DNA from: UBA5734 sp964528645
GTDB taxonomy: Bacteria > Bacillota > Clostridia > Saccharofermentanales > UBA5734
DNA: 52,805 nt
Direction: 5' to 3'
Assembly: GCA_964528645.1 (NCBI GenBank)
Contig: CAZGSR010000020.1
Location: forward strand, 1 to 52,805
In this document: one piece after another, positions 8,014 to 16,644 of the stretch
Numbering within the stretch: position 1 is the first letter of the stretch
Layout: each line of letters opens with the position of its first letter
Translations under genes and position numbers: made by a program
Notes under the pieces: model-generated
Databases searched by the model: none
Told to the model about the DNA's origin: nothing
The model's input: only the letters and a program-made list of their open reading frames with translations

Positions 8014-8895
8014 ATGTATGAAAAAACGCTCAAAGATAGAGTCGCGACATTCTTGATTTTTGCAGCGCCGACCCTTTTTATCTTTGCCACCGTCATGATC
8101 GCCCCACTGGTTTTTGGCATTTATCTGACCATGACCGACTGGGATGGTCTGAGCAACAACCTGAATTTTGTCGGGATCCAGAACTATCTCGGGGTTTTCC
8201 AAGACGCCGAATTTTGGCAATCCTTCTTTCTGACCCTGCGCTATGTCCTGGTATCGGTCATCCTGATCAACATCGTCGCTTTCCTGATCGCCTATGCTCT
8301 GACGTCCGGGATCAGGGGCCAGAACGCCATGCGCGCCGGATTTTTCACGCCAAACCTGTTAGGCGGCGTCATCCTCGGCTATCTCTGGAGTTTCGTTTTC
8401 TCCAAAGTCTTGCCCTTTGTGGGTGCAGGACTGAATTGGTCGCTGTTCAAGTCCAATTGGCTGACCGATCCAGACAAAGCGTTCTGGGCTCTGGTCATCG
8501 TCACGGTCTGGCAATACTCAGGCTATATGATGATCATCTACGTCGCCGGTATGAGCAACATCCCGACCGATCTGCTCGAAGCTGCTTCGATCGATGGCTG
8601 CCATGCCTGGCATCGCACCCGCTACATTGTCTTGCCCCTGATCGTGCCGTCTTTTGTCGTATCGACCTTCTTGTCCCTGCAACGCTGCTTCATGATCTAT
8701 GATGTCAACTTTGCCCTGAACAAAGGTGGTCCCTACAACAGCACACGAATGGTGGCCATGCATGTCTACCAGAAAGCGTTCCTTTCCCAGAAGCTTGGTG
8801 AAGGGCAGGCTGAAGCTCTGTTTCTTTTCATCATGATTGCTGCCGTCACAGGCGTTCAGCTGTACTTCAGCAAGAAACTGGAGGTGGAAGGCTAA
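8014..8895 (+). CDS. ABC sugar permease, MalF-like
   Basis: A 293-residue integral membrane permease with about six transmembrane helices, the first at residues 13-38. The cytoplasmic EAA loop reads EAASIDGCHAWHRTRYIVLPLI near residues 190-212, the docking site for the ATPase. The ATG has AGGAGG seven bases upstream. It follows the binding-protein gene after 74 bases holding a hairpin, and its stop overlaps the next start by one base (TAATG), indicating translational coupling. It pairs with the next gene as the membrane heterodimer. Confidence 0.93.
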   Translation: MYEKTLKDRVATFLIFAAPTLFIFATVMIAPLVFGIYLTMTDWDGLSNNLNFVGIQNYLGVFQDAEFWQSFFLTLRYVLVSVILINIVAFLIAYALTSGIRGQNAMRAGFFTPNLLGGVILGYLWSFVFSKVLPFVGAGLNWSLFKSNWLTDPDKAFWALVIVTVWQYSGYMMIIYVAGMSNIPTDLLEAASIDGCHAWHRTRYIVLPLIVPSFVVSTFLSLQRCFMIYDVNFALNKGGPYNSTRMVAMHVYQKAFLSQKLGEGQAEALFLFIMIAAVTGVQLYFSKKLEVEG

Positions 8896-9743
8896 TGGCT
8901 GGCACAAACCGGATGAGCGGCCAGAACAAGGTTCTCGTCGCTGCCAAAACCCTGAGCATGCTCGTTTTACTGGTTCTCTACATCGTGCCGTTTGTCATGG
9001 TTCTGATCAATTCCTTCAAACCAAACAAAGTCATCCTCAGCAATCCTTTGAGTCTGCCGGATGGCCTGTTCCTGGATAACTTCATGAAGGCATTTGAGAA
9101 AATGAACTACCTGACATCGGCGGCCAATTCACTGGTCATCACCTTGGCCGCGGTTTTTTTCATCGTGATCGCAGCTTCCATGACCGCGTATTACTTCGTC
9201 CGACTGCCCTATAAAAGCAGCAATGTCTTGTTTGGCGCCATGGTCGCTTCGATGCTCGTACCTTTCCAGGTCCTGATGATTCCGCTCGTCTCGATCTATG
9301 GAAAATTCAACCTGCTCAACAACAAGTATGTCCTGGTCTACATGTATATCGGATTTGGTGCATCCCTGGCCGTTTTCATCTACCATGGCTTTCTCAAATC
9401 CATCCCGTTGTCGATCGAAGAGGCTGCCTTCATTGATGGTGCCACCCGGTTGCAGACCTTTTTCCAGGTCGTCCTGCCTCTGATGAAAACGACGACGGTC
9501 ACGATCATCATCCTCGACGTCCTGTGGATCTGGAACGATTACCTGTTGCCATCGCTCGTCCTGCGGACAGCGGTCAACCGGACCCTGCCGCTGACAACGG
9601 TCTATTTCTACGGCACCTATGGTGTCGACTTCGGCCCTCTGATGGCTGCCCTGATGCTGATCATCATCCCCGTCATCATCCTCTATGGCTTCATGCAAAA
9701 AAGCATCATCGAAGGCGTCGTCGCAGGAGCAGTCAAAAGCTGA
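8895..9743 (+). CDS. ABC sugar permease, MalG-like
   Basis: A 282-residue membrane permease with six predicted helices. The EAA loop EEAAFIDGATRLQTFFQVVLPL lies at about residues 175-197. It is the last gene of the fructoside operon and is followed by a strong terminator. No ATP-binding subunit is encoded in the locus, as in many Bacillota CUT1 systems that share a multitasking MsmX/MsmK ATPase; that sharing is inferred. Confidence 0.93.
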   Translation: MAGTNRMSGQNKVLVAAKTLSMLVLLVLYIVPFVMVLINSFKPNKVILSNPLSLPDGLFLDNFMKAFEKMNYLTSAANSLVITLAAVFFIVIAASMTAYYFVRLPYKSSNVLFGAMVASMLVPFQVLMIPLVSIYGKFNLLNNKYVLVYMYIGFGASLAVFIYHGFLKSIPLSIEEAAFIDGATRLQTFFQVVLPLMKTTTVTIIILDVLWIWNDYLLPSLVLRTAVNRTLPLTTVYFYGTYGVDFGPLMAALMLIIIPVIILYGFMQKSIIEGVVAGAVKS

Positions 9744-9797
9744 TCGGACATCCGCCAAAAGCAGTTCTGCTCTCGAAAAACCAAACCTTTTCAACAC

Positions 9798-9846
9798 AAA
9801 ATCCAGTGCCAGAGTTTCTTTCCGAAGAAATCCGGCACTGGATTTT
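9798..9846. terminator. Bidirectional terminator between convergent genes
   Basis: AAAATCCAGTGCC (9798-9810) pairs perfectly with GGCACTGGATTTT (9834-9846). An inner stem TTTCTT/AAGAAA (9815-9830) extends it. The A/T-rich ends supply a U-run in both directions, serving the ABC operon and the opposing oxidoreductase gene. Confidence 0.88.
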
Positions 9847-9855
9847 CTTGTCCCC

Positions 9856-11001
9856 TCAAACCCTGACCCAGGCGTTGTCTTCGCGGTTGCTTTGGACGCA
9901 GGCGGCGATGAATTTCATACCGTCGAGACCAGTTTGCATGTCCGGGTAATAGTATTCACCGGCAACTTGACCGGCTTTTTTGTCGAGCAGATGGCGGCAG
10001 AACTCGCGGTAGATGTTGGCAAAGGCTTCGTAGAAACCTTCCGGATGACCGGCGGGCAGGCGCGACATCGCCCGGGCTTCGGGGTACAGGTAGGCTCGTT
10101 CGCAGGTCATGATCTGGACCGGCTGGTCAACCAGCGCCACGCGCAAACGGGTCGGATCGTCGTGATCCCATTCGATCGCGCCCTTTTCGCCGAAAATCTT
10201 GATCGAGAGGGTGCAGTCATGACCGATAGCGGTCGATGAGGTCCACAGCACGCCCTGTGCGCCGCCCTGATAACGCAGCAAAATCCGCGCGTTCGATTCC
10301 AGACGGGCATTTTTCGGGTAATAGCCAAACTGGGCAATGACCTTTTCCTCTTTGAGACCGGTCATGGCGCGCAGCAGGTACCAGGCATGGATGCCCATGC
10401 CACCGACGACACTCGACTCACCCGCCTTGGCCGGGTCGCTGAACCAGTTGCTGAAGTGGTCCGGCTTCTGGTTCTGGGCCAGCATCTGAAAGTCCTCCGG
10501 ATATTCGGCGACAATCTCCATCACCTCGCCGATTGCTCCATCGCGGATCAGACTGCGGGCCTGCCGGATCATGGGATAATGCGCATAGGTATAAGTGATC
10601 GCGATCGCAAGATCCTTTTCCCGCGCGATCGCACACAATTCCTCCGCCTCAGCCACCGTCAGTGTGAACGGCTTCTCACAGGCGACATGGATGCCATGCT
10701 CCAGAAATACCTTGGCCACCGGATAATGCAGATGATTGGGCGTGACGATGATGACAAAATCGATGCCATCCTCACGCTGCGACTCGGCAGCGGCCATCGT
10801 CCCATAGTCCGGATACACCCGGTCCTGCGATACGCCCCACAGATCACCAGAAGCCCGGTTTCGTTCCTGATCCCGGGAAAAAGCCCCCGCGACCAGCACC
10901 GCCTGGTTATCCATCAAAGCCCCGCGCAAATGACTTTTGCCGATATTGCCGCCAACACCGCCACCAACAATGCCAAAGTTCAATTTTCGGACCGGGTCCA
11001 T
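9856..11001 (-). CDS. Gfo/Idh/MocA-family NAD(P)-dependent oxidoreductase
   Basis: A 381-residue cytoplasmic dehydrogenase acting on a sugar, inositol or related polyol. The N-terminal Rossmann fold has FGIVGGGVGG at residues 9-18. VTPNHLHYP and HVACEKPFTL (near residue 110) carry the conserved Lys of the EKP motif. The C-terminal domain holds GGMGIHAWYLLRAMTG, in the usual position of the substrate-site Asp/His motif, and a long extension. GAGGTG precedes the ATG. It is convergent with the fructoside operon and divergent from the riboflavin operon, so it is probably a single-gene unit. The substrate is unknown. Confidence 0.92.
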   Translation of the reverse strand: MDPVRKLNFGIVGGGVGGNIGKSHLRGALMDNQAVLVAGAFSRDQERNRASGDLWGVSQDRVYPDYGTMAAAESQREDGIDFVIIVTPNHLHYPVAKVFLEHGIHVACEKPFTLTVAEAEELCAIAREKDLAIAITYTYAHYPMIRQARSLIRDGAIGEVMEIVAEYPEDFQMLAQNQKPDHFSNWFSDPAKAGESSVVGGMGIHAWYLLRAMTGLKEEKVIAQFGYYPKNARLESNARILLRYQGGAQGVLWTSSTAIGHDCTLSIKIFGEKGAIEWDHDDPTRLRVALVDQPVQIMTCERAYLYPEARAMSRLPAGHPEGFYEAFANIYREFCRHLLDKKAGQVAGEYYYPDMQTGLDGMKFIAACVQSNREDNAWVRV

Positions 11002-11161
11002 TTTTCACCTCACACACTTTTTTGTCGAGAAATCGTCACTTCAATCATACAAAATAGTCATGAAAACTTCTAACCCAATGATGAAAAATCAATTTTCTGG
11101 CACAAAAAACCTTGGAAACAGAAGTATTAGCGGGAAAATAGCCGATCGAGCGAGCTGGTCT

Positions 11162-11184
11162 AAAAAGGGACCCGGTCCGTTTTT
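11162..11184. repeat. GGGAC/GTCCC palindromic element, copy 1
   Basis: AAAAAGGGAC (11162-11171), central CCG, GTCCGTTTTT (11175-11184). One mismatch breaks the palindrome. It ends one base before the -35 of the riboflavin promoter. See the family description under findings. Confidence 0.75.
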
Positions 11185-11185
11185 G

Positions 11186-11215
11186 TTGACACCCTTCGCT
11201 TCCCCATGCTAAAGT
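11186..11215 (+). promoter_or_regulatory. Sigma-A promoter of the riboflavin operon
   Basis: TTGACA at 11186-11191 and TAAAGT at 11210-11215, spacer 18 bases, about 23 bases before the FMN riboswitch begins. Confidence 0.75.
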
Positions 11216-11237
11216 AGCCCCATCAACTGAATAGGTG

Positions 11238-11346
11238 TTCTTCAGGGATAGGTGAAAATCCTTACCGGCGGTCAAGCCCGCGAGCCGAAAGGCAGATCCG
11301 GATCATTTCCGGAGCCGACAGTAGAGTCTGGATGGGAGAAGAACGA
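11238..11346 (+). ncRNA. FMN riboswitch (RFN element)
   Basis: The conserved RFN parts are present in order: TTCTTCAGGGATAGGTGAAA at the 5' side, CCTTACCGGCGGTCAAGCCC, CGCGAGCC, GATCCGG...CCGGAGCCGACAGT and GGATGGGAGAAGAACG closing the basal stem. It senses flavin mononucleotide and switches off the downstream rib genes. With the terminator at 11399-11433 it probably works by transcription attenuation. The 467-base region between the Gfo/Idh gene and ribD holds this element, its promoter, palindrome copy 1 and the terminator. Confidence 0.97.
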
Positions 11347-11398
11347 GATGGCTTCGTGTGATTTTCATTGCATGTGGCGTCCCTGCTTTTTAGCATTC

Positions 11399-11433
11399 AA
11401 GTCCCTGGAGATTTTCTCTTCAGGGACTTTTTT
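11399..11433 (+). terminator. Riboswitch-controlled terminator before ribD
   Basis: AAGTCCCTG (11399-11407) and CAGGGACTT (11421-11429) form the stem, followed directly by a T-run to 11433. It sits about 50 bases after the FMN aptamer and 35 bases before ribD, the position of an attenuator. Confidence 0.88.
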
Positions 11434-11468
11434 GTTCGACCGGAAGCCAAGGGGGACTCTTTAACTCA

Positions 11469-12647
11469 ATGGAACTCGCTCAAGACGTCAAATGGATGCG
11501 CCGGGCCATGAAGCTGGCGGAAAAGGGCTGGGGCCGCACTCGGCCAAATCCACTGGTCGGCTGTGTCATCGTCCGCGATGGCTTGGTCCTAAGCGAAGGC
11601 TACCACGCGGCACTTGGCCAGGCCCATGCCGAGCGTGCCGCCATCGAATACGCCCAAGGCCGAGGCATTGATCTCGCCGGCGCCACGCTCTATGTCAATC
11701 TCGAGCCATGCAGCCATTTTGGTCGCACGCCACCCTGCGCCAGCCTGATCATCGAAAACCGGCTCGCCCGCGTTGTGATCGCCATGCAGGACCCCAATCC
11801 GCTCGTCGCCGGTCGCGGCATCCAGACGCTGCGCACGGCTGGGATCGAGGTGACCACCGGTATGCTCGAGAGGGAAGCCCGCCAACTCAATGAGATCTTC
11901 ATCAAGCACATCACAACCGGCAAGCCATTTGTCATATTAAAGGCCGCCATCAGCATCGATGGCAAAATCGCCACTCATACGGGTGAATCGAAATGGATTT
12001 CCGGCGCCCAGTCGAGAAAGCTGGTCCATCGCTGGCGCAGCCGCACAGCCGCGATCCTGGTCGGGATCAACACCATTTTGCAGGACGATCCATCCCTGAC
12101 CACCCGTCTGCCTGGCAAAAGGGACATGGACCCCGCCCGGATCATTGTCGACAGCCAGGGACGACTCACCCCGCAGCATCGCGTGTTCCATGCTGATTCG
12201 AAAGCGCCTGTGATCGTAGCCACCACTTCTGCCATCGATCCTGGCCTGGCTGAGCAGCTCCAGCGAGCCGGTGCCACCCTCCTGTTTCTCGACGGTCCGG
12301 AAGGGCAAGTGGACCTGGAAGCTCTGATCAGCCAGCTCGGCGAGTCCGGGATGGACAGCATTCTGCTCGAAGGCGGCGGCCGCCTCAACGAAGCCTTCCT
12401 GCGTACCGGCCTGGTGGACAAGATCATGCTTTTCATGGCGCCAAAAATCATTGGTGGCAGCGACTCCATCGCCTGCTTCCACGGCGAAGGCACCGGACGC
12501 CTGGCCGATGCCATCCCCGTCTCTGACCTGACCATCATTCCGGTCGGCGATGATTTTCTGATCGAAGGCTACCCGCAAAAAACCGGACGCCAGCCGCAGC
12601 CGCCGGTTGAACCCCGTGCTGGCAATATGCCGGAAAGGACGACCTGA
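11469..12647 (+). CDS. ribD: Riboflavin biosynthesis deaminase/reductase
   Basis: A bifunctional 392-residue enzyme for the second and third steps of riboflavin synthesis. The N-terminal deaminase domain has the zinc site HAERAAI (near residues 55-61) and PCSHFGRTPPC (near 80-90). The C-terminal reductase begins near residue 155 with KAAISIDGKIA and has LVGINTILQDDPSLTTR and ILLEGGGRLNEAFL. About 25 extra residues extend the C-terminus. The stop overlaps the next start by one base (TGATG). First gene of a four-gene rib operon under an FMN riboswitch. Confidence 0.97.
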   Translation: MELAQDVKWMRRAMKLAEKGWGRTRPNPLVGCVIVRDGLVLSEGYHAALGQAHAERAAIEYAQGRGIDLAGATLYVNLEPCSHFGRTPPCASLIIENRLARVVIAMQDPNPLVAGRGIQTLRTAGIEVTTGMLEREARQLNEIFIKHITTGKPFVILKAAISIDGKIATHTGESKWISGAQSRKLVHRWRSRTAAILVGINTILQDDPSLTTRLPGKRDMDPARIIVDSQGRLTPQHRVFHADSKAPVIVATTSAIDPGLAEQLQRAGATLLFLDGPEGQVDLEALISQLGESGMDSILLEGGGRLNEAFLRTGLVDKIMLFMAPKIIGGSDSIACFHGEGTGRLADAIPVSDLTIIPVGDDFLIEGYPQKTGRQPQPPVEPRAGNMPERTT

Positions 12648-13321
12648 TGTTTACTGGCATCATCGAAGAAATGAGCACCATCCAGTCCATCCAGCACAGT
12701 GGTGACAAAATCCGCTTCACCATCCAGGCGAGTAAAGTTCTCGAGGGCACCCGTGTCGGTGACAGCATCGCCGTCAACGGCATCTGCCTGACTGCCGTTG
12801 ATCTGACCGCCAGCACCTTTGCAGCCGATGTCATGCCCGAAACCTTGCGCCGCTCCAGCCTGGGCACGATCCGCGAGAGCAGCCCGGTCAATCTCGAACG
12901 CGCCCTGCGCCTGTCCGACCGGCTCGGCGGCCACATCGTCAGCGGCCACATTGACGGCACCGGCACGATCCAGAGCCGCACCCCGGAGCGCAATGCCATC
13001 CTGTTCAAAATCCAGGCTGCCCCCGAGCTGCTCAAATACATCGTCGCCAAAGGATCCGCCGCCCTCGATGGCGTCAGCCTGACCGTCGTCACCGTCAGCA
13101 GCAACGATTTCACCGTCTCGATCATTCCCCATTCCGCCAGCGAGACGATCGTCGGCCACTACCAGCCCGGTGATCTCGTCAACATCGAATGCGACGTCAT
13201 CGGCAAATACGTCGAAAAGCTGCTCGGTCTGGCAGGTGACTCCAGCTCGCCTGAGCAGACCGCAGGAAGCCAGCCATCCAGCCGGCTCAGTTTTGAATTT
13301 CTCCGTGAGCACGGATTTTAA
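12647..13321 (+). CDS. ribE: Riboflavin synthase, alpha subunit
   Basis: Dismutates two 6,7-dimethyl-8-ribityllumazines to riboflavin, the last step. The 224-residue protein opens with the hallmark MFTGIIEE and has two lumazine-binding repeats: GDSIAVNGICLT with GGHIVSGHIDGTG in the first half, and GSAALDGVSLTVV with IPHSASETIVGHYQPGDLVNIE in the second. It is coupled to ribD by one-base overlap; ribBA follows 16 bases later. Confidence 0.97.
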   Translation: MFTGIIEEMSTIQSIQHSGDKIRFTIQASKVLEGTRVGDSIAVNGICLTAVDLTASTFAADVMPETLRRSSLGTIRESSPVNLERALRLSDRLGGHIVSGHIDGTGTIQSRTPERNAILFKIQAAPELLKYIVAKGSAALDGVSLTVVTVSSNDFTVSIIPHSASETIVGHYQPGDLVNIECDVIGKYVEKLLGLAGDSSSPEQTAGSQPSSRLSFEFLREHGF

Positions 13322-13337
13322 GAAGGAGGACCCACCC

Positions 13338-14549
13338 ATGTTCAGCACCATCGAACAAGCCATCGCAGCGATCAAAAATGGTCAGATGATCGTTGTCGTC
13401 GATGACGAAAACCGTGAAAACGAAGGCGACCTGCTGATGGCCGCCGAAAAAGCAACGCCAGAGGCGATCAATTTCATGGCCACCCACGGCAAGGGCATGA
13501 TCTGCGCCCCGATCACCGCTGCCCGGGCCGAGGAACTCGACCTGCCCCTGATGGTCGAGCGCAACTCGGAGAGCATGCGCACCGCCTTCACCGTCACCGT
13601 CGACGCCAAATCCGTCCACACCGGCATCTCCGCCCATGAACGCGCCACCACCATCCAGCTGCTCTGCGACCCCACCGCGACCAGCAACGACTTCGTCAAA
13701 CCAGGCCATATCTTCCCCTTGATCGCCCGCGAGGGCGGCGTCATCCAGCGCGCCGGCCACACTGAAGCCGCCGTCGACCTGGCCCGTCTGGCCGGTCTCA
13801 AACCCGCCGGCGCCATCTGTGAGATCATGAACGACGATGGCACCATGGCGCGTCTGCCCCAGCTGGTCGAGTTCTGTGACAAGCACAACTTGCTCCTGAT
13901 CACAGTTGCGGATTTGATCGACTGGCGCCTCAAGCATGACCACAAACGGATGGTCAGTCACGCCGCCACAGCCAAGCTGCCAACCCGTTTTGGTGAATTC
14001 ACGATCCACGCCTTTGAAAACGACCTGACCGGCGAGCACCACGTCGCCCTCTGCATGGGCGAAGAGACATTTGGCGCAGCCCCCGTCCTCGTCCGCGTCC
14101 ACTCCGAATGCCTGACCGGCGACGCCTTCCATTCCCTGCGTTGCGACTGCGGCGAACAGCTCGACGCCGCCCTGCAGAAAATCGCCCACGAAGGTCGCGG
14201 CGTGGTCCTGTACCTGCGCCAGGAAGGTCGCGGCATCGGCCTGGTCAACAAGATCCGTGCCTATGCACTCCAGGACCAGGGCCAAGACACCGTCGAGGCC
14301 AATCTCTCCCTTGGTTTTGCGGCCGACGCGCGCGAATACGGCATGGGTGCCCAGATCCTGCACGACCTCGGGATCCGCCAGATCCGCCTCATGACCAACA
14401 ACCCCCAGAAACTCAGCGGCCTGTCCGGTTTTGACCTCGAAATCGTCGAACGGGTCCCGATCGAGATCCCTTCGCACGAAGAAAACAAATTCTATCTCCA
14501 GACTAAAAAAGAGAAAATGGGCCATTTGTTTGGCCACTGGCACCACTGA
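13338..14549 (+). CDS. ribBA: Bifunctional 3,4-dihydroxy-2-butanone-4-phosphate synthase / GTP cyclohydrolase II
   Basis: 403 residues supplying both precursors of lumazine. The N-terminal DHBP synthase has DDENRENEGDLL, HTGISAHERA and PGHIFPLIAREGGV. The C-terminal GTP cyclohydrolase II starts near residue 210 and has VRVHSECLTGDAFHSLRCDC, the zinc Cys triad, and LRQEGRGIGL. The ATG at 13338 has AAGGAGG upstream and begins MFSTIEQAIAAIKNG like homologues; the open frame to 13170 overlaps ribE and is not used. Third gene of the operon. Confidence 0.97.
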   Translation: MFSTIEQAIAAIKNGQMIVVVDDENRENEGDLLMAAEKATPEAINFMATHGKGMICAPITAARAEELDLPLMVERNSESMRTAFTVTVDAKSVHTGISAHERATTIQLLCDPTATSNDFVKPGHIFPLIAREGGVIQRAGHTEAAVDLARLAGLKPAGAICEIMNDDGTMARLPQLVEFCDKHNLLLITVADLIDWRLKHDHKRMVSHAATAKLPTRFGEFTIHAFENDLTGEHHVALCMGEETFGAAPVLVRVHSECLTGDAFHSLRCDCGEQLDAALQKIAHEGRGVVLYLRQEGRGIGLVNKIRAYALQDQGQDTVEANLSLGFAADAREYGMGAQILHDLGIRQIRLMTNNPQKLSGLSGFDLEIVERVPIEIPSHEENKFYLQTKKEKMGHLFGHWHH

Positions 14550-14602
14550 TTTCATTCGATCCCAAGGCCCCGACAGGCCATTTTGAAAGTGAGGAACATC
14601 CC

Positions 14603-15079
14603 ATGTCCAACAACATCAAAGTCATCGAAGGCAACCTGATCGCCACCAGCAAGCAGCGCTTCGGCATCGTCGCCGGCCGTTTCAACGAACTGATCACCAG
14701 CAAGCTGATCGGCGGTGCGGTCGACGGTTTGCAGCGCCACGGCGTCGCAGAGGCCAACATCGATCTCGTCTGGGTGCCCGGCGCCTACGAAATCCCCCTG
14801 GCTGCCCAGAAAATGGCCCAGTCCGGCAAATACGATGCCGTGATCTGCCTCGGCGCCGTGATCCGCGGCTCGACGCCCCATTTCGATTTCGTCGCCAACG
14901 AAGCGGCCAAAGGCGTGGCCCAGGTCTCGCTCCAGACTGGCCTCCCTGTCATTTTTGGCGTCCTGACCACCGACAACATCGACCAGGCGATCGAGCGGGC
15001 TGGCACGAAGGCTGGCAACAAGGGTTTTGATGCCGCCGTCACGGCGATTGAAATGTGCAACCTGATGGGCGCCTTGTAA
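14603..15079 (+). CDS. ribH: 6,7-dimethyl-8-ribityllumazine synthase
   Basis: Condenses 5-amino-6-ribitylaminouracil with dihydroxybutanone phosphate in the cytoplasm, usually as a large icosahedral or pentameric shell. The 158-residue length is typical. Family motifs are GRFNELITSKLIGGAVDGL, VPGAYEIPLAAQKMA, GAVIRGSTPHFDFVANE with the active-site His, and PVIFGVLTTDNIDQAIERAG. It follows ribBA by 53 bases with GAGG before the ATG. A HAD hydrolase follows 18 bases later. Confidence 0.97.
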   Translation: MSNNIKVIEGNLIATSKQRFGIVAGRFNELITSKLIGGAVDGLQRHGVAEANIDLVWVPGAYEIPLAAQKMAQSGKYDAVICLGAVIRGSTPHFDFVANEAAKGVAQVSLQTGLPVIFGVLTTDNIDQAIERAGTKAGNKGFDAAVTAIEMCNLMGAL

Positions 15080-15097
15080 GCTCTTTGCCCGTCCATC

Positions 15098-15811
15098 ATG
15101 AGCGATAATGTGACCAAAGCAGTGAACGGCCGGGGATCATCCGCGATCTCCCGGCCGCCGCGCACCCTGTTCTTCGACTATGATGGCTGCCTCCACAACA
15201 GCCTGAAAATCTACGCGCCGGCTTTCCGTGCTGCCCAGGATTTCCTGGTTGCGCGAGGATTGGCCACGCCGCGTGACTGGCCTGATTGCGAGATCCAGCG
15301 ATGGATCGGGCTCCCGCCAACCGACATGTGGCAGCGCTTTCGCCCCGACCTGGCGCCAGACATCGCCCGCCAGGCTTCGCAAATCATCACGGATCACATG
15401 CTGCAGGCCGTCCAGAACGGTCGGGCTGCCCTCTATCCACACACTGAAAACGTGCTCCAAACGCTGGCTGCGCAAGGCCTGAATCTGGTCTTGGTCAGCC
15501 ATTGCAAGAACGCCTATCTCGACGCACACACCAGGCAATTCCACCTCGACCGCTATTTCAAGCAGCTCGTCGCTTCGGAAAGCTACGGCTACCAGGACAA
15601 GGCCACGATTCTGGCCCAGCTCAAACCCCAGCATCCGGGCCCTTATGCCATGATCGGCGACCGCGCCTCCGACATTTCCGCCGGACGAGCCAACCACATG
15701 CTCACGATCGGCTGCACCTACGGCTATGCCGCGCCAGGCGAGCTCGATCAGGCCGATATCCGAATCAGCTCCATCGCGGAGCTGCCCGAATTATTTTCAG
15801 TCACGCCATAA
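15098..15811 (+). CDS. HAD-superfamily phosphatase, candidate for the riboflavin-pathway dephosphorylation
   Basis: A 237-residue haloacid-dehalogenase-type hydrolase. Motif I is LFFDYDGCLHN (nucleophile Asp near residue 27), motif II VSHCKN, the Lys lies near QDKATIL, and motif IV is MIGDRASDISAG. An alpha-helical cap between motifs I and II gives the phosphoglycolate-phosphatase-like class. It lies 18 bases after ribH on the same strand and before the first plausible terminator. The phosphatase that removes the phosphate from 5-amino-6-ribitylamino-uracil phosphate is a HAD enzyme in known bacteria, so this gene may supply that step. The call of HAD is firm; the substrate is inferred from position. 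Confidence 0.88.
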   Translation: MSDNVTKAVNGRGSSAISRPPRTLFFDYDGCLHNSLKIYAPAFRAAQDFLVARGLATPRDWPDCEIQRWIGLPPTDMWQRFRPDLAPDIARQASQIITDHMLQAVQNGRAALYPHTENVLQTLAAQGLNLVLVSHCKNAYLDAHTRQFHLDRYFKQLVASESYGYQDKATILAQLKPQHPGPYAMIGDRASDISAGRANHMLTIGCTYGYAAPGELDQADIRISSIAELPELFSVTP

Positions 15812-15831
15812 GAAAAACCAGGCTCATCATC

Positions 15832-15864
15832 TGCCGAAAAAGGGACGGCGTCCCTTTTTCGGCA
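15832..15864. repeat. GGGAC/GTCCC palindromic element, copy 2
   Basis: TGCCGAAAAAGGGAC (15832-15846), central GGC, GTCCCTTTTTCGGCA (15850-15864): a perfect 15-base-pair palindrome. It may terminate the rib operon. A TATAAT box follows at 15873-15878, upstream of the next gene. Confidence 0.88.
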
Positions 15865-15934
15865 AAAAGGTCTATAATCAACTTATACGAGCATTCTTCA
15901 GGCTTTTTTCAGCGAAAGTGAGGGATCTCAAATC

Positions 15935-16609
15935 ATGCCACATCGCTCGATCCTGATTCAGGCCGTGATCAAGGCCCTGCTCTCTGTCATCGTCCTGGGC
16001 GTGCTGATTTTCTTGCCCGCCGGGACCTTTCGCTTCCCCAACGGCTGGCTCTTCCTCATCACCTTGTATGCGCTGATGACCGTCACCATGATCTACCTGA
16101 TCAAGAAAGATCCTGAGCTCCTGCGCAAACGGCTGCAGTTGAAAGAACGGCAAAAGCAGCAGAAGAGCCTGATGAAATTCACGGCCACTTTCTTCCTGCT
16201 CGCCTACACCCTGCCGGGATTCGACTACCGCTATGGCTGGTCGCATGTCCCGCTCTGGCTCGTCATCTTGGGCGTGATCCTCATGATCCTGGGTTATGCG
16301 ATGTTCGTCGAGGTCATGCGGGAAAATTCCTATGCCTCTCGCATCATCGAGATCCAGGAAGGCCAGAAGCTGATCGACACCGGTCTGTATGGGATCATTC
16401 GCCACCCCATGTACGCCGCAGCCCTGCTCATCTACCTGGCCTCACCCTTCGTCCTCGGCTCCTATTATATGATCATCCCCATTCTGCTGCTGCCGGTCAT
16501 TCTCGTGATCCGGATCCAAAACGAAGAGAAACTGCTGCTCAACGAACTGCCCGGTTACGAGGCCTACCGGAAAAAAGTCCGCTATCGCCTGATTCCCGGG
16601 ATCTGGTGA
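15935..16609 (+). CDS. Isoprenylcysteine carboxyl methyltransferase-like membrane protein
   Basis: A 224-residue integral membrane protein of the ICMT/phospholipid methyltransferase superfamily. It has about five hydrophobic helices (around residues 10-28, 34-52, 85-103, 106-124 and 170-195). The C-terminal signature is clear: LIDTGLYGIIRHPMYAA followed by a conserved NEEKLLLNELPGYEAYRKKVRYRLIPG. In this family that segment binds S-adenosylmethionine. Its bacterial substrate is unknown. A TATAAT box lies 57-62 bases upstream. The next small gene follows by 35 bases and may be cotranscribed. Confidence 0.88.
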   Translation: MPHRSILIQAVIKALLSVIVLGVLIFLPAGTFRFPNGWLFLITLYALMTVTMIYLIKKDPELLRKRLQLKERQKQQKSLMKFTATFFLLAYTLPGFDYRYGWSHVPLWLVILGVILMILGYAMFVEVMRENSYASRIIEIQEGQKLIDTGLYGIIRHPMYAAALLIYLASPFVLGSYYMIIPILLLPVILVIRIQNEEKLLLNELPGYEAYRKKVRYRLIPGIW

Positions 16610-16644
16610 GCCACCGGTCCAAGATGAAAGAAGGTGCTTGATCC

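Noticed and set aside
13170..13337. Upstream extension of ribBA.
   Set aside because: It overlaps ribE in another frame; the ATG at 13338 has a strong ribosome binding site and the family start.
13287..14555. A 422-codon open frame antisense to ribBA.
   Set aside because: It mirrors the high-GC coding frame of a certain gene, has low-complexity Asp/Val/Gly-rich translation and no ribosome binding site.
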